Below, one piece after another: positions 18,800 to 28,014 of a stretch of 42,751 nucleotides of DNA. The stretch covers positions 1 to 42,751 of the forward strand of contig JAJRXR010000063.1 of assembly GCA_024276195.1 (NCBI GenBank), written 5' to 3'. The notes beneath the pieces are model-generated. The model made no database searches and had not been told where the DNA came from. It saw nothing but the letters and a program-made list of their open reading frames with translations. Every line of letters begins with the position of its first letter. Positions within the stretch are counted from its first letter, which is position 1. Both the position numbers and the translations under genes were made by a program. This DNA comes from Planctomycetota bacterium (GTDB taxonomy: Bacteria; Planctomycetota; Phycisphaerae; Phycisphaerales; UBA1924).

Positions 18800-20220
18800 G
18801 ACTTTTTGGATGCGTTGGGCTTGCCGTTGTTCGGCTTGGATCCCGCGCCGAGAGCGGCGGGGGGTTTGGCGGTTGTCACGACCGGGGCGGGTTTTTCGCC
18901 GGCGTTGAGTGTGCGGGTGACGCCGTCGAGGGGTTTGAGCTCGGTGAGGGCTTTGGCGGACTTGGCGCCTGTTTCCTCGAACTTTTTGAGGGTCGGGACG
19001 AGGCGGGAGTCGATGGATCCGACGAGGTTGTTGTAGCGGTCAACGCTCATGCGGATGGAGTCGCCGAGCTTGCTGGCGTGCTCGAAGGCGGCGCCGGCGC
19101 GTTCGTGCAGCTCGACGCCGAGTCGCACCAGCTCGCGGGTTTCGTCGCCGAGCTTTTGCTCGTGCCAGCCGACGGCGACGGCACGCAGGAGGCCGATGAG
19201 GGTGCTCGGGCTTGCGAGGATGACGTTGCGCTGGGCGGCGGTTTCGAGGAGCTCGGGGCGGCGCTGCAGGGCCGCGTCGATGAAGTGGTCGCCCGGGATG
19301 AACATCACGACAAACTCGGGCGAGCCTTCCCAGGCGGCCCAGTAGGCCTTGTCGCTGAGCTTCTTCGCCTGGTCGCTGACGTTCCTGGCGAAGCGGTCGA
19401 GGTGTTCTTCGCGCTTCTTCTCGTCGGTCTCGTTGACGGCTTCCATGTAGGCGTTGATGTTGGTCTTGGCGTCAACGACGATGACGCGGTTGTTGGGGAG
19501 CTTGACGATCATGTCGGGGCGGACGAGGTTGCCGGCGCTGTCGCGCTGGCTGGCCTGCTCGGTGAAATCGCAGTAGCTGGTCATGCCGGCGAGTTCGGCG
19601 ACGCGCTTGAGCTGGATCTCGCCGTACTGCCCGCGGATCTCGGGCTTGGAGAGGGCGCGGGTGAGCTTGGCCGTCTCGTCGCGGAGGGCGGCGCTGGCGC
19701 CAGTCACCGAATCGACCTGCGTCATGAGCTTCGTGAAGCTCTCGGCGCCCGACTTCTCGAACTGTTCGAGCTTCACCTTTGTCGCGGCCAGCGTCTCGCC
19801 GATGGGCTTGACGAGGTCGGCGTGCTCCTTTTTGGCGGCCTCGAACACGGGCTTGGCCTGCTCAAGGAACTCGGTCCGGGAGCTTTTGAGGGCCTCGGCG
19901 CTGAGGGCCTTGAAGGCGTCGCTGAACTTTGCCTCGATCATGGAACGCTCTTCCAGGCGTTCGCTCAGGGAGAGGAGCTTCTGCTCGCCCTCGGCGATCT
20001 GGCGGTTGAGGCGGATGCCCTCGGTCCGCAGCTCGTCGTTGAGGGCTCGCTCGCGGACGAGTGACTCGCGGGTCTCGGCGAGTTCGCCCTCGAGGGCGCC
20101 GCCCACGCCGTCGCGACGGGCCATGTCGGCAAGGAGCCTGGCCCGGGTGACCAAGGCCCAGACCATGCCCCCGGCAAGGGCCAGACACAGAACAGCGAGA
20201 ACGATAAGTGCAGCATCCAT
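18796..20220 (-). CDS. rmuC: DNA recombination protein RmuC
   Basis: This 474-residue RmuC family protein has an N-terminal membrane helix (ALIVLAVLCLALAGGMVWALV) and a long coiled coil (about 35-170; ELAETRESLVRERALNDELR, SLSERLEERSMIEAK). The nuclease-like domain (about 175-390) contains IRGQYGEIQLKRVAELAGM, NNRVIVVDAKTNINAYMEA, FVVMFIPGD and VILASPSTLIGLLRAVAVGW. The family is related to PD-(D/E)XK nucleases and limits recombination at inverted repeats; D and K of VDAK are the expected catalytic residues. The ATG at 20220 is chosen because a TACAAT -10 box ends seven bases upstream and there is no Shine-Dalgarno site. The C-terminal tail is low-complexity and lysine-rich. Confidence 0.93.
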   Translation of the reverse strand: MDAALIVLAVLCLALAGGMVWALVTRARLLADMARRDGVGGALEGELAETRESLVRERALNDELRTEGIRLNRQIAEGEQKLLSLSERLEERSMIEAKFSDAFKALSAEALKSSRTEFLEQAKPVFEAAKKEHADLVKPIGETLAATKVKLEQFEKSGAESFTKLMTQVDSVTGASAALRDETAKLTRALSKPEIRGQYGEIQLKRVAELAGMTSYCDFTEQASQRDSAGNLVRPDMIVKLPNNRVIVVDAKTNINAYMEAVNETDEKKREEHLDRFARNVSDQAKKLSDKAYWAAWEGSPEFVVMFIPGDHFIDAALQRRPELLETAAQRNVILASPSTLIGLLRAVAVGWHEQKLGDETRELVRLGVELHERAGAAFEHASKLGDSIRMSVDRYNNLVGSIDSRLVPTLKKFEETGAKSAKALTELKPLDGVTRTLNAGEKPAPVVTTAKPPAALGAGSKPNNGKPNASKKS

Positions 20221-20227
20221 GCGGGCG

Positions 20228-20233
20228 ATTGTA
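20228..20233 (-). promoter_or_regulatory. Putative -10 box TACAAT of rmuC
   Basis: Minus-strand TACAAT ends seven bases before the rmuC ATG. It is the best -10 consensus match of the leaderless-type starts in the window. No clear -35 box is visible. Confidence 0.45.
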
Positions 20234-20496
20234 GCGCCAGCAGGGGGAATCTCGTCCCAACCGACACCCATCCCCAGAGCGTCCCGGGGGCCTGTCGGTT
20301 GCGCCGGGTTGGCTTTGGGGGGAGGAGGGGATCGCTGGCCTGCCACATTGACACCCGGGCGGCTCGGGGACGAGGGGCTGGGCAGCGTGAACGCCCAGGG
20401 GGAGCGATGGAGGCCCGTTCCTGCGGGCGCCTGTGGGGGGCGGGGGGCAGGATCGGAACTTCAATCAGGCACGCGGCTTGCCATATGCACTGTGCA

Positions 20497-21039
20497 ATGA
20501 GAAGTGTTCGATTCCATCCCGATCGCCCGGACCCCGCCCAGGGGGGGCTTGGCGGGCCTGCCGATCGAGGGGAAACCCCGGGCGGGGGGCGCCTGAATCT
20601 GCTGTTGTCGTACGCGGGGTGGAGGCCTGAGCCGTGGGTGGATCGTTTGCCGAGGCTTTTGGAGCCGATGGGGATCCGGTCGTTGATGGCCGGGTGCGGG
20701 CGGGAGGCCTCGGAGTTGATCCGCCAGAACCCGATCCATATCGCGGTGGTGGACCTTGGGCTGCCTCTGGAGCAGTCGCGTCCGGAGAGCGCGGGGGCGG
20801 GGTGTCGGCTGCTTGAGGTGCTGCGTCGTCTTGATAGCCCGCCGCCGACGGTGGTGGTCAAGCGTCCGCAGTCCAGCCGCGAGGAGCAGCGCGAGCTTGC
20901 GGCGGCGCTGCGCGCCGGCGCCTTCGCCGTGATCGACCGACCGCACGAGAGCGGGGATCTGGAGCTGCTGCTTGAGGTGCTGCGCCGAGTTTTGGCGCGT
21001 CACTACGCGGGGGCGTGGCCCAAGGGGCGACCCGCCTGA
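20497..21039 (+). CDS. Receiver-like (CheY-fold) protein, degenerate
   Basis: This 180-residue protein resembles a response-regulator receiver domain. RLNLLLSYAGWRP, RLLEPMGIRSLMAGCG, NPIHIAVVDLGLPLEQ, GCRLLEVLRRLDSPPPTVVVKRP and LAAALRAGAFAVIDRP follow the alternating strand-helix order. VVDLGLP holds the likely phospho-acceptor aspartate and VVVK a possible conserved lysine region. No output domain follows. The first 30 residues are low-complexity, so the true start may be internal; the ATG at 20497 has no Shine-Dalgarno sequence. It lies directly before groES, so a link to stress control is possible but unproven. Confidence 0.62.
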   Translation: MRSVRFHPDRPDPAQGGLGGPADRGETPGGGRLNLLLSYAGWRPEPWVDRLPRLLEPMGIRSLMAGCGREASELIRQNPIHIAVVDLGLPLEQSRPESAGAGCRLLEVLRRLDSPPPTVVVKRPQSSREEQRELAAALRAGAFAVIDRPHESGDLELLLEVLRRVLARHYAGAWPKGRPA

Positions 21040-21146
21040 ACAGAATCATCATCAACAACGCTTCCGCTGATTGAGTTGGCGGGGGCTGAGCAACACCAAA
21101 CCGCCGGGGCAGACCCGGCTCGCAGAAAGAAGAAGGAGAATCACAG

Positions 21147-21467
21147 ATGGCGACCGCGACCAAGACCCGTAGCAAGACCCAGATCCGCCCGCTGCACGAC
21201 AAGATCCTTGTGCGCCGTGATGAGGCCGAGGGCGTGACGGATTCGGGGATCTTCCTGCCCGAGTCATCAAAGGACAAGCCCAAGACGGGCATCGTCGAGG
21301 GCGTCGGCGATGGGGCGCTCAACACCGACACGGGCGAGCGGATCCCGCTGACCCTTCAGAAGGGCGACCGGATCATCTTCAGCTCGTACTCCGGCTCGGA
21401 GGTCAAGCTCGATGGTGATGAGCTGATCATCATGAGCGAGGACGAGGTCCTGGCGATCATCGACTGA
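21147..21467 (+). CDS. groES: Co-chaperonin GroES (Cpn10)
   Basis: This 106-residue Cpn10 caps the GroEL folding chamber. After a short N-terminal extension (MATATKTRSKT), the family pattern is plain: IRPLHDKILVRRDEAE, SGIFLPESSKDKPKTGIVEGVG (the mobile loop is around GIFLPE) and KGDRIIFSSYSGSEVKLDGDELIIMSEDEVLAIID. AGAAGGAGAA precedes the ATG. The operon runs groES, two small genes, groEL. I found no CIRCE inverted repeat in the 107 bases upstream. Confidence 0.97.
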   Translation: MATATKTRSKTQIRPLHDKILVRRDEAEGVTDSGIFLPESSKDKPKTGIVEGVGDGALNTDTGERIPLTLQKGDRIIFSSYSGSEVKLDGDELIIMSEDEVLAIID

Positions 21468-21537
21468 TACATGTCTTTGGAGGGGAGGGCTTCCAGCCCT
21501 CCCGCACCCCAACGCTCGCGTCACACCGGAGGCTCAT

Positions 21538-21801
21538 ATGAACGCGAACACGATCAAGGCCGTGCTGGAACAGACGAAAGCTCATTCCGACCGCGTGGCC
21601 ATCGGCTTCGCGCAGCGTTCGTTCTTTGTCGAGGACATCCAGTCGGTCGAGCACGGGCCGACGGATGCCGACGACACGCTGTTTACGATCGTCGGGTTGG
21701 TGTACGACACGGGGCACTCGCGCCAGGCGACGCCCGAGATTATCTATTTCCAGGCGTCGGACGTGATCTCGCTGGCGAGGCCGGCCGTGGTTGAGGGGTA
21801 G
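21538..21801 (+). CDS. Small protein of unknown function within groE operon
   Basis: This 87-residue protein (MNANTIKAVLEQTKAHSDRVAIG...) has a helical start followed by strand-like segments (RSFFVEDIQSVEH, TLFTIVGLVYD, EIIYFQASDVISLARP). It shows no membrane helix or known motif. GGAGG lies before its ATG. It begins 71 bases after groES and is followed two bases later by another small gene and then groEL. Its position in the chaperonin operon suggests a role in, or co-regulation with, protein folding. I do not recognise the family. Confidence 0.72.
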   Translation: MNANTIKAVLEQTKAHSDRVAIGFAQRSFFVEDIQSVEHGPTDADDTLFTIVGLVYDTGHSRQATPEIIYFQASDVISLARPAVVEG

Positions 21802-21803
21802 GC

Positions 21804-22022
21804 ATGAACGCTGACCAGCTCCGACAAGCCTTGCGTGAACTCAACGGCGAGCGCAGCGCGACCTTTGTCATCGACGGGCACGAGCTCACCGTCAACACCG
21901 CCATGCTCGTTCCCGATGAGCCGGACCATCTTGTGAAGGTGACGGACGGGCAGAGCATTTTCATCATCGAATCCGAACGTGTCGCGTGGGTCCGCATCGG
22001 GCTCAACGGGCAGGTCAAGTAG
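21804..22022 (+). CDS. Second small protein of unknown function within groE operon
   Basis: This 72-residue protein (MNADQLRQALRELNGERS...) is mostly strand-like after a first helix: ATFVIDGHELTVNTAMLV, HLVKVTDGQSIFIIESERVAWVRIG. It starts two bases after the previous gene's stop (TAG-GC-ATG), so translation is probably coupled, with GAGGGG within that stop region as ribosome-binding site. It shares the helix-then-beta design of its neighbour, but sequences are not evidently homologous. groEL begins 110 bases later. No known domain was recognised. Confidence 0.72.
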   Translation: MNADQLRQALRELNGERSATFVIDGHELTVNTAMLVPDEPDHLVKVTDGQSIFIIESERVAWVRIGLNGQVK

Positions 22023-22131
22023 ACACAGCGCAGATGGCCGGATGGCCAGATGCGGAGTTTCGAGCAAACAAACACCCGGGCAACGGCCAACCTCTGGCCC
22101 TCTTGCCCTCTGAAGATTTGGAGTTCTTGTC

Positions 22132-23763
<1,632 letters not shown>

Positions 23764-23809
23764 GCGCACTCACCCGTACCTCTCAGGGAAACCAGGGAGG
23801 GCGGATTAG

Positions 23810-25369
23810 ATGACACAATCTCAAGGTCAGATCATTGGCGATCACGGAGAAGATCTCTTTCGGTGTCTGCTCCCTGAGGGTTGGATCAAGACTAAACGTA
23901 CTCCTGATCCCCATACAGATTTTTATGTCGAGTGTGTTCGGCACGGCGAGCTGACAGGCAAGAAGTTTGAAGCTCAAGTCAGGACGAAACACGAACTCGG
24001 GTCGCGTGAACCCTGCATCCGTGTTGAGATCGCGACTCTGGAGTATGCGAAGCGAAGCCGCGTCCCTGTATTCGGTGTTTGCATAGCAGCCGATCTTCGC
24101 GCAGGCTTCTATATCGACCTGACCGCGGCTGCGGAGTCTCTTGCAGAGAGTTCGCCGGTTTGGCGACAGAAGACAACGAGCTTCCGCATTCCGAGAGAAA
24201 ACACGATCTCAGACGGCGAGTTGCTAGGGCGTGCGCTCGATGTTGCGTGGGTGCACATGGAGGAGCGGCATCCAGGGTCCATTGAGGCAGCCGCAAGACG
24301 ATCAGCCAAAGAGATCGAAGATCGTGATCATCGAATCAAAGTGAAGACCCTCTACGATGGTGAGCGTGTGAGCCACAGCATTGACTCTCGTGATGGCAGT
24401 GCGTTGGAGTTCAAGCTACACATCACGGGCAAGAGCAAGCAAATTCAGGAAGAGTTCGACCGCTTACTGGCTGAGGGAGGAAAGCTCGAAAACAACGGCG
24501 ATCTGCAGATTTCAGTCTCGGATATGCCCGGCTACCTAGGCGAGACGCTAGATATCCAGGCATTTGAGACCAAGCAAGCAGACGATGGCGCCCTCATTAT
24601 CGAGCTCAGAGACTCTTCAGACCATATTGTGGGCAGTTGCAACTTCACCGTGAACTGGGTGGGTGGCACGAAGCGACGCGTTGGCAAACTCCTCATTGAT
24701 GGAACAGAGGTCTACCAAGGAGAGTGCGTACTTGAGACGCTGGCGGACGGGCGCATGCGCAACCACTACGAGTTCACGCTGTCGCTCGCTACTTGGGAGG
24801 GGTTGACAGTCCGGAGATTGCCGGGCTTCGCGCAGGTTTGTGCGATGTTCGAGAGGTACGCACAGGCAGACCACATTCGGATGACTGTTGTGCTCGGCGA
24901 TAGCAGTGCGACAGTCGATGCCGATGTCCAGCGAGACGCTCGACTCGATACGATCGCGCGAGTAATTGAGTTGACGAGAATGCTGCGAGAGATCGCACAG
25001 GCAAGGAGCATCGACTTTGTGTGGGGCGGCGATCAGATTGTGGCTGCGGAGGCAGAGATCGACTTGATGCATGAAGTCGTCACGACTGGCCAGGCGATTC
25101 TGGGCAGCGGTTCGGTCGGATTGCGCCTCGGGTCCGGGGAGATGGACGAGGCATTCTTGAATCACTGCGCGAGCGAGACCAATCCATTCTGGTTGGCAGT
25201 TCCAACTGACGAAACTCCTCTGCTTGGCGTATGTCTGGGACTGGGTCGGCTCACAAAGGAGGCGACCAATTGCACGATAGTCAGCGTTGAAGATCAGGCG
25301 GACTCCGGCACCGCTGTGCAAGTCAAGGTCGAAGAATGGCAACTAGTCTGGCCTGGGCACGGTGGTTGA
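23810..25369 (+). CDS. DUF4365-like putative nuclease-fold protein
   Basis: This 519-residue protein opens with GDHGEDLFRCLLPEGWI, then HTDFYVE (D37, E41) and KKFEAQVRTK (Q56, R58, K60), then VPVFGVCI. This is the pattern of DUF4365 (PF14280), a PD-(D/E)XK-like domain often next to defence genes, where the core is D...QVK. Here the expected lysine position reads arginine, with K60 two residues on, so catalysis is unclear. The rest (about 170-519) is unrecognised, strand-rich and soluble. GGGAGGGCGG precedes the ATG. Base composition is lower in GC than groEL and codon choice differs, so horizontal acquisition is likely. Palindromic repeats begin five bases after its stop. Confidence 0.7.
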   Translation: MTQSQGQIIGDHGEDLFRCLLPEGWIKTKRTPDPHTDFYVECVRHGELTGKKFEAQVRTKHELGSREPCIRVEIATLEYAKRSRVPVFGVCIAADLRAGFYIDLTAAAESLAESSPVWRQKTTSFRIPRENTISDGELLGRALDVAWVHMEERHPGSIEAAARRSAKEIEDRDHRIKVKTLYDGERVSHSIDSRDGSALEFKLHITGKSKQIQEEFDRLLAEGGKLENNGDLQISVSDMPGYLGETLDIQAFETKQADDGALIIELRDSSDHIVGSCNFTVNWVGGTKRRVGKLLIDGTEVYQGECVLETLADGRMRNHYEFTLSLATWEGLTVRRLPGFAQVCAMFERYAQADHIRMTVVLGDSSATVDADVQRDARLDTIARVIELTRMLREIAQARSIDFVWGGDQIVAAEAEIDLMHEVVTTGQAILGSGSVGLRLGSGEMDEAFLNHCASETNPFWLAVPTDETPLLGVCLGLGRLTKEATNCTIVSVEDQADSGTAVQVKVEEWQLVWPGHGG

Positions 25370-25373
25370 GTGT

Positions 25374-25434
25374 GCCGGGCGCCGTGGAGACGCCGTCCTC
25401 GGCTTCTCCACGATGAAGCGGGCTGGGTACTCCG
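25374..25434. repeat. Palindromic repeat family A, long copy 1
   Basis: This 61-base copy contains the hairpin CGTGGAGA (25383-25390) with TCTCCACG (25405-25412). It matches 26001-26061 at 57 of 61 positions. Its hairpin core recurs inverted at 26131 and 38338. It starts five bases after the DUF4365-like gene. Confidence 0.8.
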
Positions 25435-25516
25435 TAGGTGATTGGTCCGACCTGCTCGCCAACGCCTGGGTCCGTGGCTTCCTCGACTCTATTAGGTCCA
25501 TCTGGTGCAGGGTAAG

Positions 25517-25522
25517 TACAAT
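25517..25522 (+). promoter_or_regulatory. Putative -10 box TACAAT
   Basis: TACAAT lies 62 bases before the 44-residue gene's ATG, giving a leader of about 55 bases. It is a good -10 match; no -35 box was found at normal spacing. Confidence 0.35.
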
Positions 25523-25584
25523 GCTCGACGGTCCGGCCGGGTGTTCCGGCGGACCTTCGAGTGAAGCAGACGAAGGGACAAACG

Positions 25585-25719
25585 ATGAGCGACCCCAAGA
25601 GTGATCAGGACAATCACGCGGACCAGATGAACCCGAACAACGACGCGTACTGGGAGAGCAGGGGCGAGGATGAACGTCCCGATGATTGGGGGGAACGCGT
25701 CAGCGAAGACAACAACTGA
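25585..25719 (+). CDS. 44-residue acidic small protein (NPNNDAYWxSRG type)
   Basis: This small gene encodes 44 residues with the core MNPNNDAYWESRG and DERPDDWGERV, rich in D, N and E. It has a ribosome-binding site (GAAGGGA) eight bases before its ATG. The composition is more structured than chance and the coding-like NPNN...YW...RPDDW pattern reminds me of short conserved proteins in other bacteria, though I cannot name a family. It lies alone in the repeat-rich patch after the DUF4365-like gene. It has no signal peptide, membrane helix or cysteine. It might be a stress or sporulation-type hydrophilic peptide; that is a guess. Confidence 0.6.
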   Translation: MSDPKSDQDNHADQMNPNNDAYWESRGEDERPDDWGERVSEDNN

Positions 25720-25759
25720 TCCGATCGGCGGCACCCGGCCAACACCCTCGCCGACCGCA

Positions 25760-25787
25760 CGTGCAGAAGGCTGGCGCCGTCTGCACG
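25760..25787. repeat. Palindromic repeat family B, copy 1
   Basis: CGTGCAGA (25760-25767) pairs with TCTGCACG (25780-25787) around AGGCTGGCGCCG. A near-identical inverted copy, including the following CCACCC, lies at 38294-38321. Confidence 0.75.
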
Positions 25788-26000
25788 CCACCCAACAATC
25801 TCGCTCCCACCTCCACCCCGCGCGCGCCGAATCCTTGCTCTCCCCCCTCCCAACCAGGACCCCGCCCGCCGACGCCGTAGCGTGTGGGCATGACAAGCAA
25901 GACCGATTGCATCGACGCGATCACACTCGTCCAGGACTGCCCGCCCCCGCCTGCTCACCACGCCGACGACGAGTCTTCGAGTCGTGGGGTTCCCTCTGAT

Positions 26001-26061
26001 GCCGGGCGCCGTAGAGACGGCGTCCTCGGCTTCTTCGCGATGAAGCGGGCTGGGTACTCCG
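26001..26061. repeat. Palindromic repeat family A, long copy 2
   Basis: Direct repeat of 25374-25434 with four mismatches in 61 bases. Two mismatches fall in the stem and weaken it (CGTAGAGA against TCTTCGCG), so this is a decayed copy. Confidence 0.8.
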
Positions 26062-26073
26062 GCGGTGTGTGAT

Positions 26074-26101
26074 CGTGCAGAAGGCTGGCGGCGGCTGTAC
26101 G
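26074..26101. repeat. Palindromic repeat family B, copy 2
   Basis: CGTGCAGAAGGCTGGCG begins exactly as at 25760, but the right arm reads CTGTACG, so the palindrome is partly degraded. It follows the second family A copy by 12 bases. Confidence 0.65.
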
Positions 26102-26130
26102 GGCGGTCGGCGGGGGTGCTGTATGAGCGT

Positions 26131-26159
26131 CGTGGAGAAGCCGCGGCGGCGTCTCCACG
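26131..26159. repeat. Palindromic repeat family A, inverted copy
   Basis: CGTGGAGA (26131-26138) and TCTCCACG (26152-26159) form a perfect 8-base stem. The loop AGCCGCGGCGGCG is the inverted variant of the family A loop. GGCACCC overlaps its right end, as at the 38338 copy. Confidence 0.75.
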
Positions 26160-26313
26160 GCACCCGGCGCGAAGGACGCGGAGGGGGGCGTGGTGATTTT
26201 TTGAGGCAGTCTCTCGCTGCGCGCCTCTGCAAGCCCTCTGGGATCTCTGTGACGCCTTTGAAGAAACCCGTCACTGACGTTCGGGGCTCGTTTCAGGCTC
26301 GTTGGGAGGGGGA

Positions 26314-27183
26314 TTAGCCCTCGCGGACGACGAAGCGGACCATGTAGTCGAAGAGGCGTTCGCGCCGGTCGTCGTCGAGGAGGCGGTAGATCTTGGTCAT
26401 GGCCTCGCGGCGCTGCGCGATGGTGGGGGAGAGGCGCGTCTGGCGGATGTGCTCGATGACAATGGAGCGGATCTGCTCGCGCTGCTCGGTTGTGGGCTCG
26501 ATGGCGGTGAAGATCGCGTCGAGGGCCTCGCGGTAGCGGCGCAGCGAGGCGTCGTACGCCTCACGGACTTCTGCCTGGAAGAGCTCGAAGGCGAGGCGGT
26601 CCTGTGTGGACTGGCGGGCGGCAGGGTCGATGAGGCCCGTGCCGCGGATCCATGCGTCCCAGTACTCGTCGAGCAGGCGGTGCATCTCAGCCATCTGTTC
26701 CGGGGTGAGGATCTCGCCCAGGTCGTTGAGCAGGGGGGATCGCGGGCGCCCGGGCTCGAAGCGGTCCCACAGGGCGGCGAGTGTCTCGCGGGCCGCCTTG
26801 GTGTCGCCCGAGGCCATCTGGTCGGTGATCTCGCGGACCGTGTCGATCTCATCGACGAGCATCATGGCCAGCTCGAGCGAGCGGGCATCCACGGCGGCCC
26901 GGGCGCGGGCGGCGGTTGCTTCGTCAAGCTCGAGCAGCTCGAGCGCGGCGGACTCGGGGCGCCCCTCGACGGGGCTGAAGCCTTGCATCATGGAGTGGTG
27001 AACGAGGGTTCTGGTTTTGTATTCGGGGACGCTCGGGCCTCGGAGCGGGTCGGGGGTTGGCTCGGGCTGGCGGGCGGCGGCGATGCTCGAGAGTGAGAGC
27101 AGGGCGGTGAGCACGAGTGCGCCGGGCATAGCGAGCGGCAGGGCGAGCAGCGGGACGCGGGCGGGGCGGCGTGTATGTGTCAT
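26314..27183 (-). CDS. Exported helical protein of unknown function
   Basis: This 289-residue protein has a signal peptide (LALPLAMPGALVLTALLSL...AAARQ). The mature part is almost entirely helical and charged: ATAARARAAVDARSLELAMM, ILTPEQMAEMHRLLDEYWDAW, AEVREAYDASLRRYREALDAI and TTEQREQIRSIVIEHIRQTR. The phrases ILTPEQMAEMHRLL and TTEQREQIRSIV resemble LTxxQ/Spy-type periplasmic proteins, but this is suggestive only. The ATG at 27183 is preceded by TACGAT ending eight bases before it. It is divergent from the cyclophilin gene. Function unknown. Confidence 0.72.
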   Translation of the reverse strand: MTHTRRPARVPLLALPLAMPGALVLTALLSLSSIAAARQPEPTPDPLRGPSVPEYKTRTLVHHSMMQGFSPVEGRPESAALELLELDEATAARARAAVDARSLELAMMLVDEIDTVREITDQMASGDTKAARETLAALWDRFEPGRPRSPLLNDLGEILTPEQMAEMHRLLDEYWDAWIRGTGLIDPAARQSTQDRLAFELFQAEVREAYDASLRRYREALDAIFTAIEPTTEQREQIRSIVIEHIRQTRLSPTIAQRREAMTKIYRLLDDDRRERLFDYMVRFVVREG

Positions 27184-27354
27184 GGCGCCCAATCGTACCG
27201 CGCACGAGCCCCGATTCGGAGCGCCACGCAGTCAGGAACGAACGGAACCGGGCGGATGCTTTCTAGATGGGGCTCGAACACCATCCGAACGCAGCGGGAG
27301 TCGTTGCGAACGCCCCGGGCGGCTACAGTCCGGCCCGAACCCCAAAGGGAGGAA

Positions 27355-28014
27355 ATGAACATGTTCAAGTTGATGGCAGGCGCCGCGGTGGCGCTCGTTG
27401 GTGTGGCCCTGGTCGCCCAGGCGTCGAGCCAGCCCGCAGACAGCAGCGCGTCGGCGTCCGAAGCCGAGGCCAAGGAGGCGTTCGTGTACGTGCATCTCAA
27501 GACGACCAAGGGCGATATCTTTCTCGAGCTCAACACCGAGAAGGCGCCGATTAGCGTCGAGAACTTTGTCGAGTACACCACCGACAAGGCGTACGACGGG
27601 ACGATCTTTCACCGGGTCATGCCCGGCTTCATGATCCAGGGCGGCGGGTTCGAGCCCGACATGACCCAGCGCAAGACCCGCAAGGGCATCGAGAACGAGT
27701 GGAAGAACGGGCTCAAGCACGAGAAGTACTCGGTCGCGATGGCCCGTCAGGGAAGGCGTCCGAACTCGGCGACCACGCAGTGGTTCATCAACGTGGGCGA
27801 CAACCTCTTTCTGAGCGATCCGCGTGACGGCGCGGGGTACGCGGTCTTTGGCAAGGTCGTCAAGGGCACGGAGGTCGTGGATGCGATCGAGAAGGTCGAG
27901 ACAAAGGTTCTGGGTGCGCACAAGAACTTGCCCGTCGAGCCGGTGCTCATCAAGACTGTGGTTGTGCTGACCGAGGAGCAGGTCGAGGAGCACGGGCTGG
28001 TTTCAGACGACTGA
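27355..28014 (+). CDS. Exported cyclophilin-type peptidyl-prolyl isomerase
   Basis: This 219-residue cyclophilin catalyses cis-trans isomerisation of proline bonds, probably in the periplasm, given its signal peptide (FKLMAGAAVALVGVALVAQASS). The domain (about 45-210) shows KGDIFLELNTEKAPISVENFVEY, DGTIFHRVMPGFMIQGGGF (catalytic Arg in FHRV), KYSVAMARQGRRPNSATTQWFINVGDN and GYAVFGKVVKGTEVVDAIEK. It resembles bacterial PpiA/PpiB. AAAGGGAGGAA precedes the ATG at 27355. Its last 12 bases overlap the end of the convergent DUF2238 gene. Confidence 0.92.
   Translation: MNMFKLMAGAAVALVGVALVAQASSQPADSSASASEAEAKEAFVYVHLKTTKGDIFLELNTEKAPISVENFVEYTTDKAYDGTIFHRVMPGFMIQGGGFEPDMTQRKTRKGIENEWKNGLKHEKYSVAMARQGRRPNSATTQWFINVGDNLFLSDPRDGAGYAVFGKVVKGTEVVDAIEKVETKVLGAHKNLPVEPVLIKTVVVLTEEQVEEHGLVSDD

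Larger units (their letters stand above)
25720..26313. other. Repeat-rich region without recognised genes
   Basis: This 594-base stretch holds four palindromic repeat copies (listed separately) and otherwise no reading frame with coding-like properties. Open frames exist on both strands but run through the palindromes and are arginine- and proline-rich. It lies between the accessory patch and the convergent periplasmic-protein gene. Confidence 0.6.

Noticed and set aside
21040-21146. CIRCE heat-shock operator before groES
   Set aside because: TTAGCACTC and its inverted partner are not present in this stretch.
23810-25369. Complete anti-phage defence system at the DUF4365-like gene
   Set aside because: No methylase, helicase, toxin or other recognised defence partner lies beside it; only a lone gene and repeats are seen.
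25614-26274. Several arginine- and proline-rich open frames in the repeat patch
   Set aside because: They run through palindromes, lack ribosome-binding sites and show no domain-like pattern.
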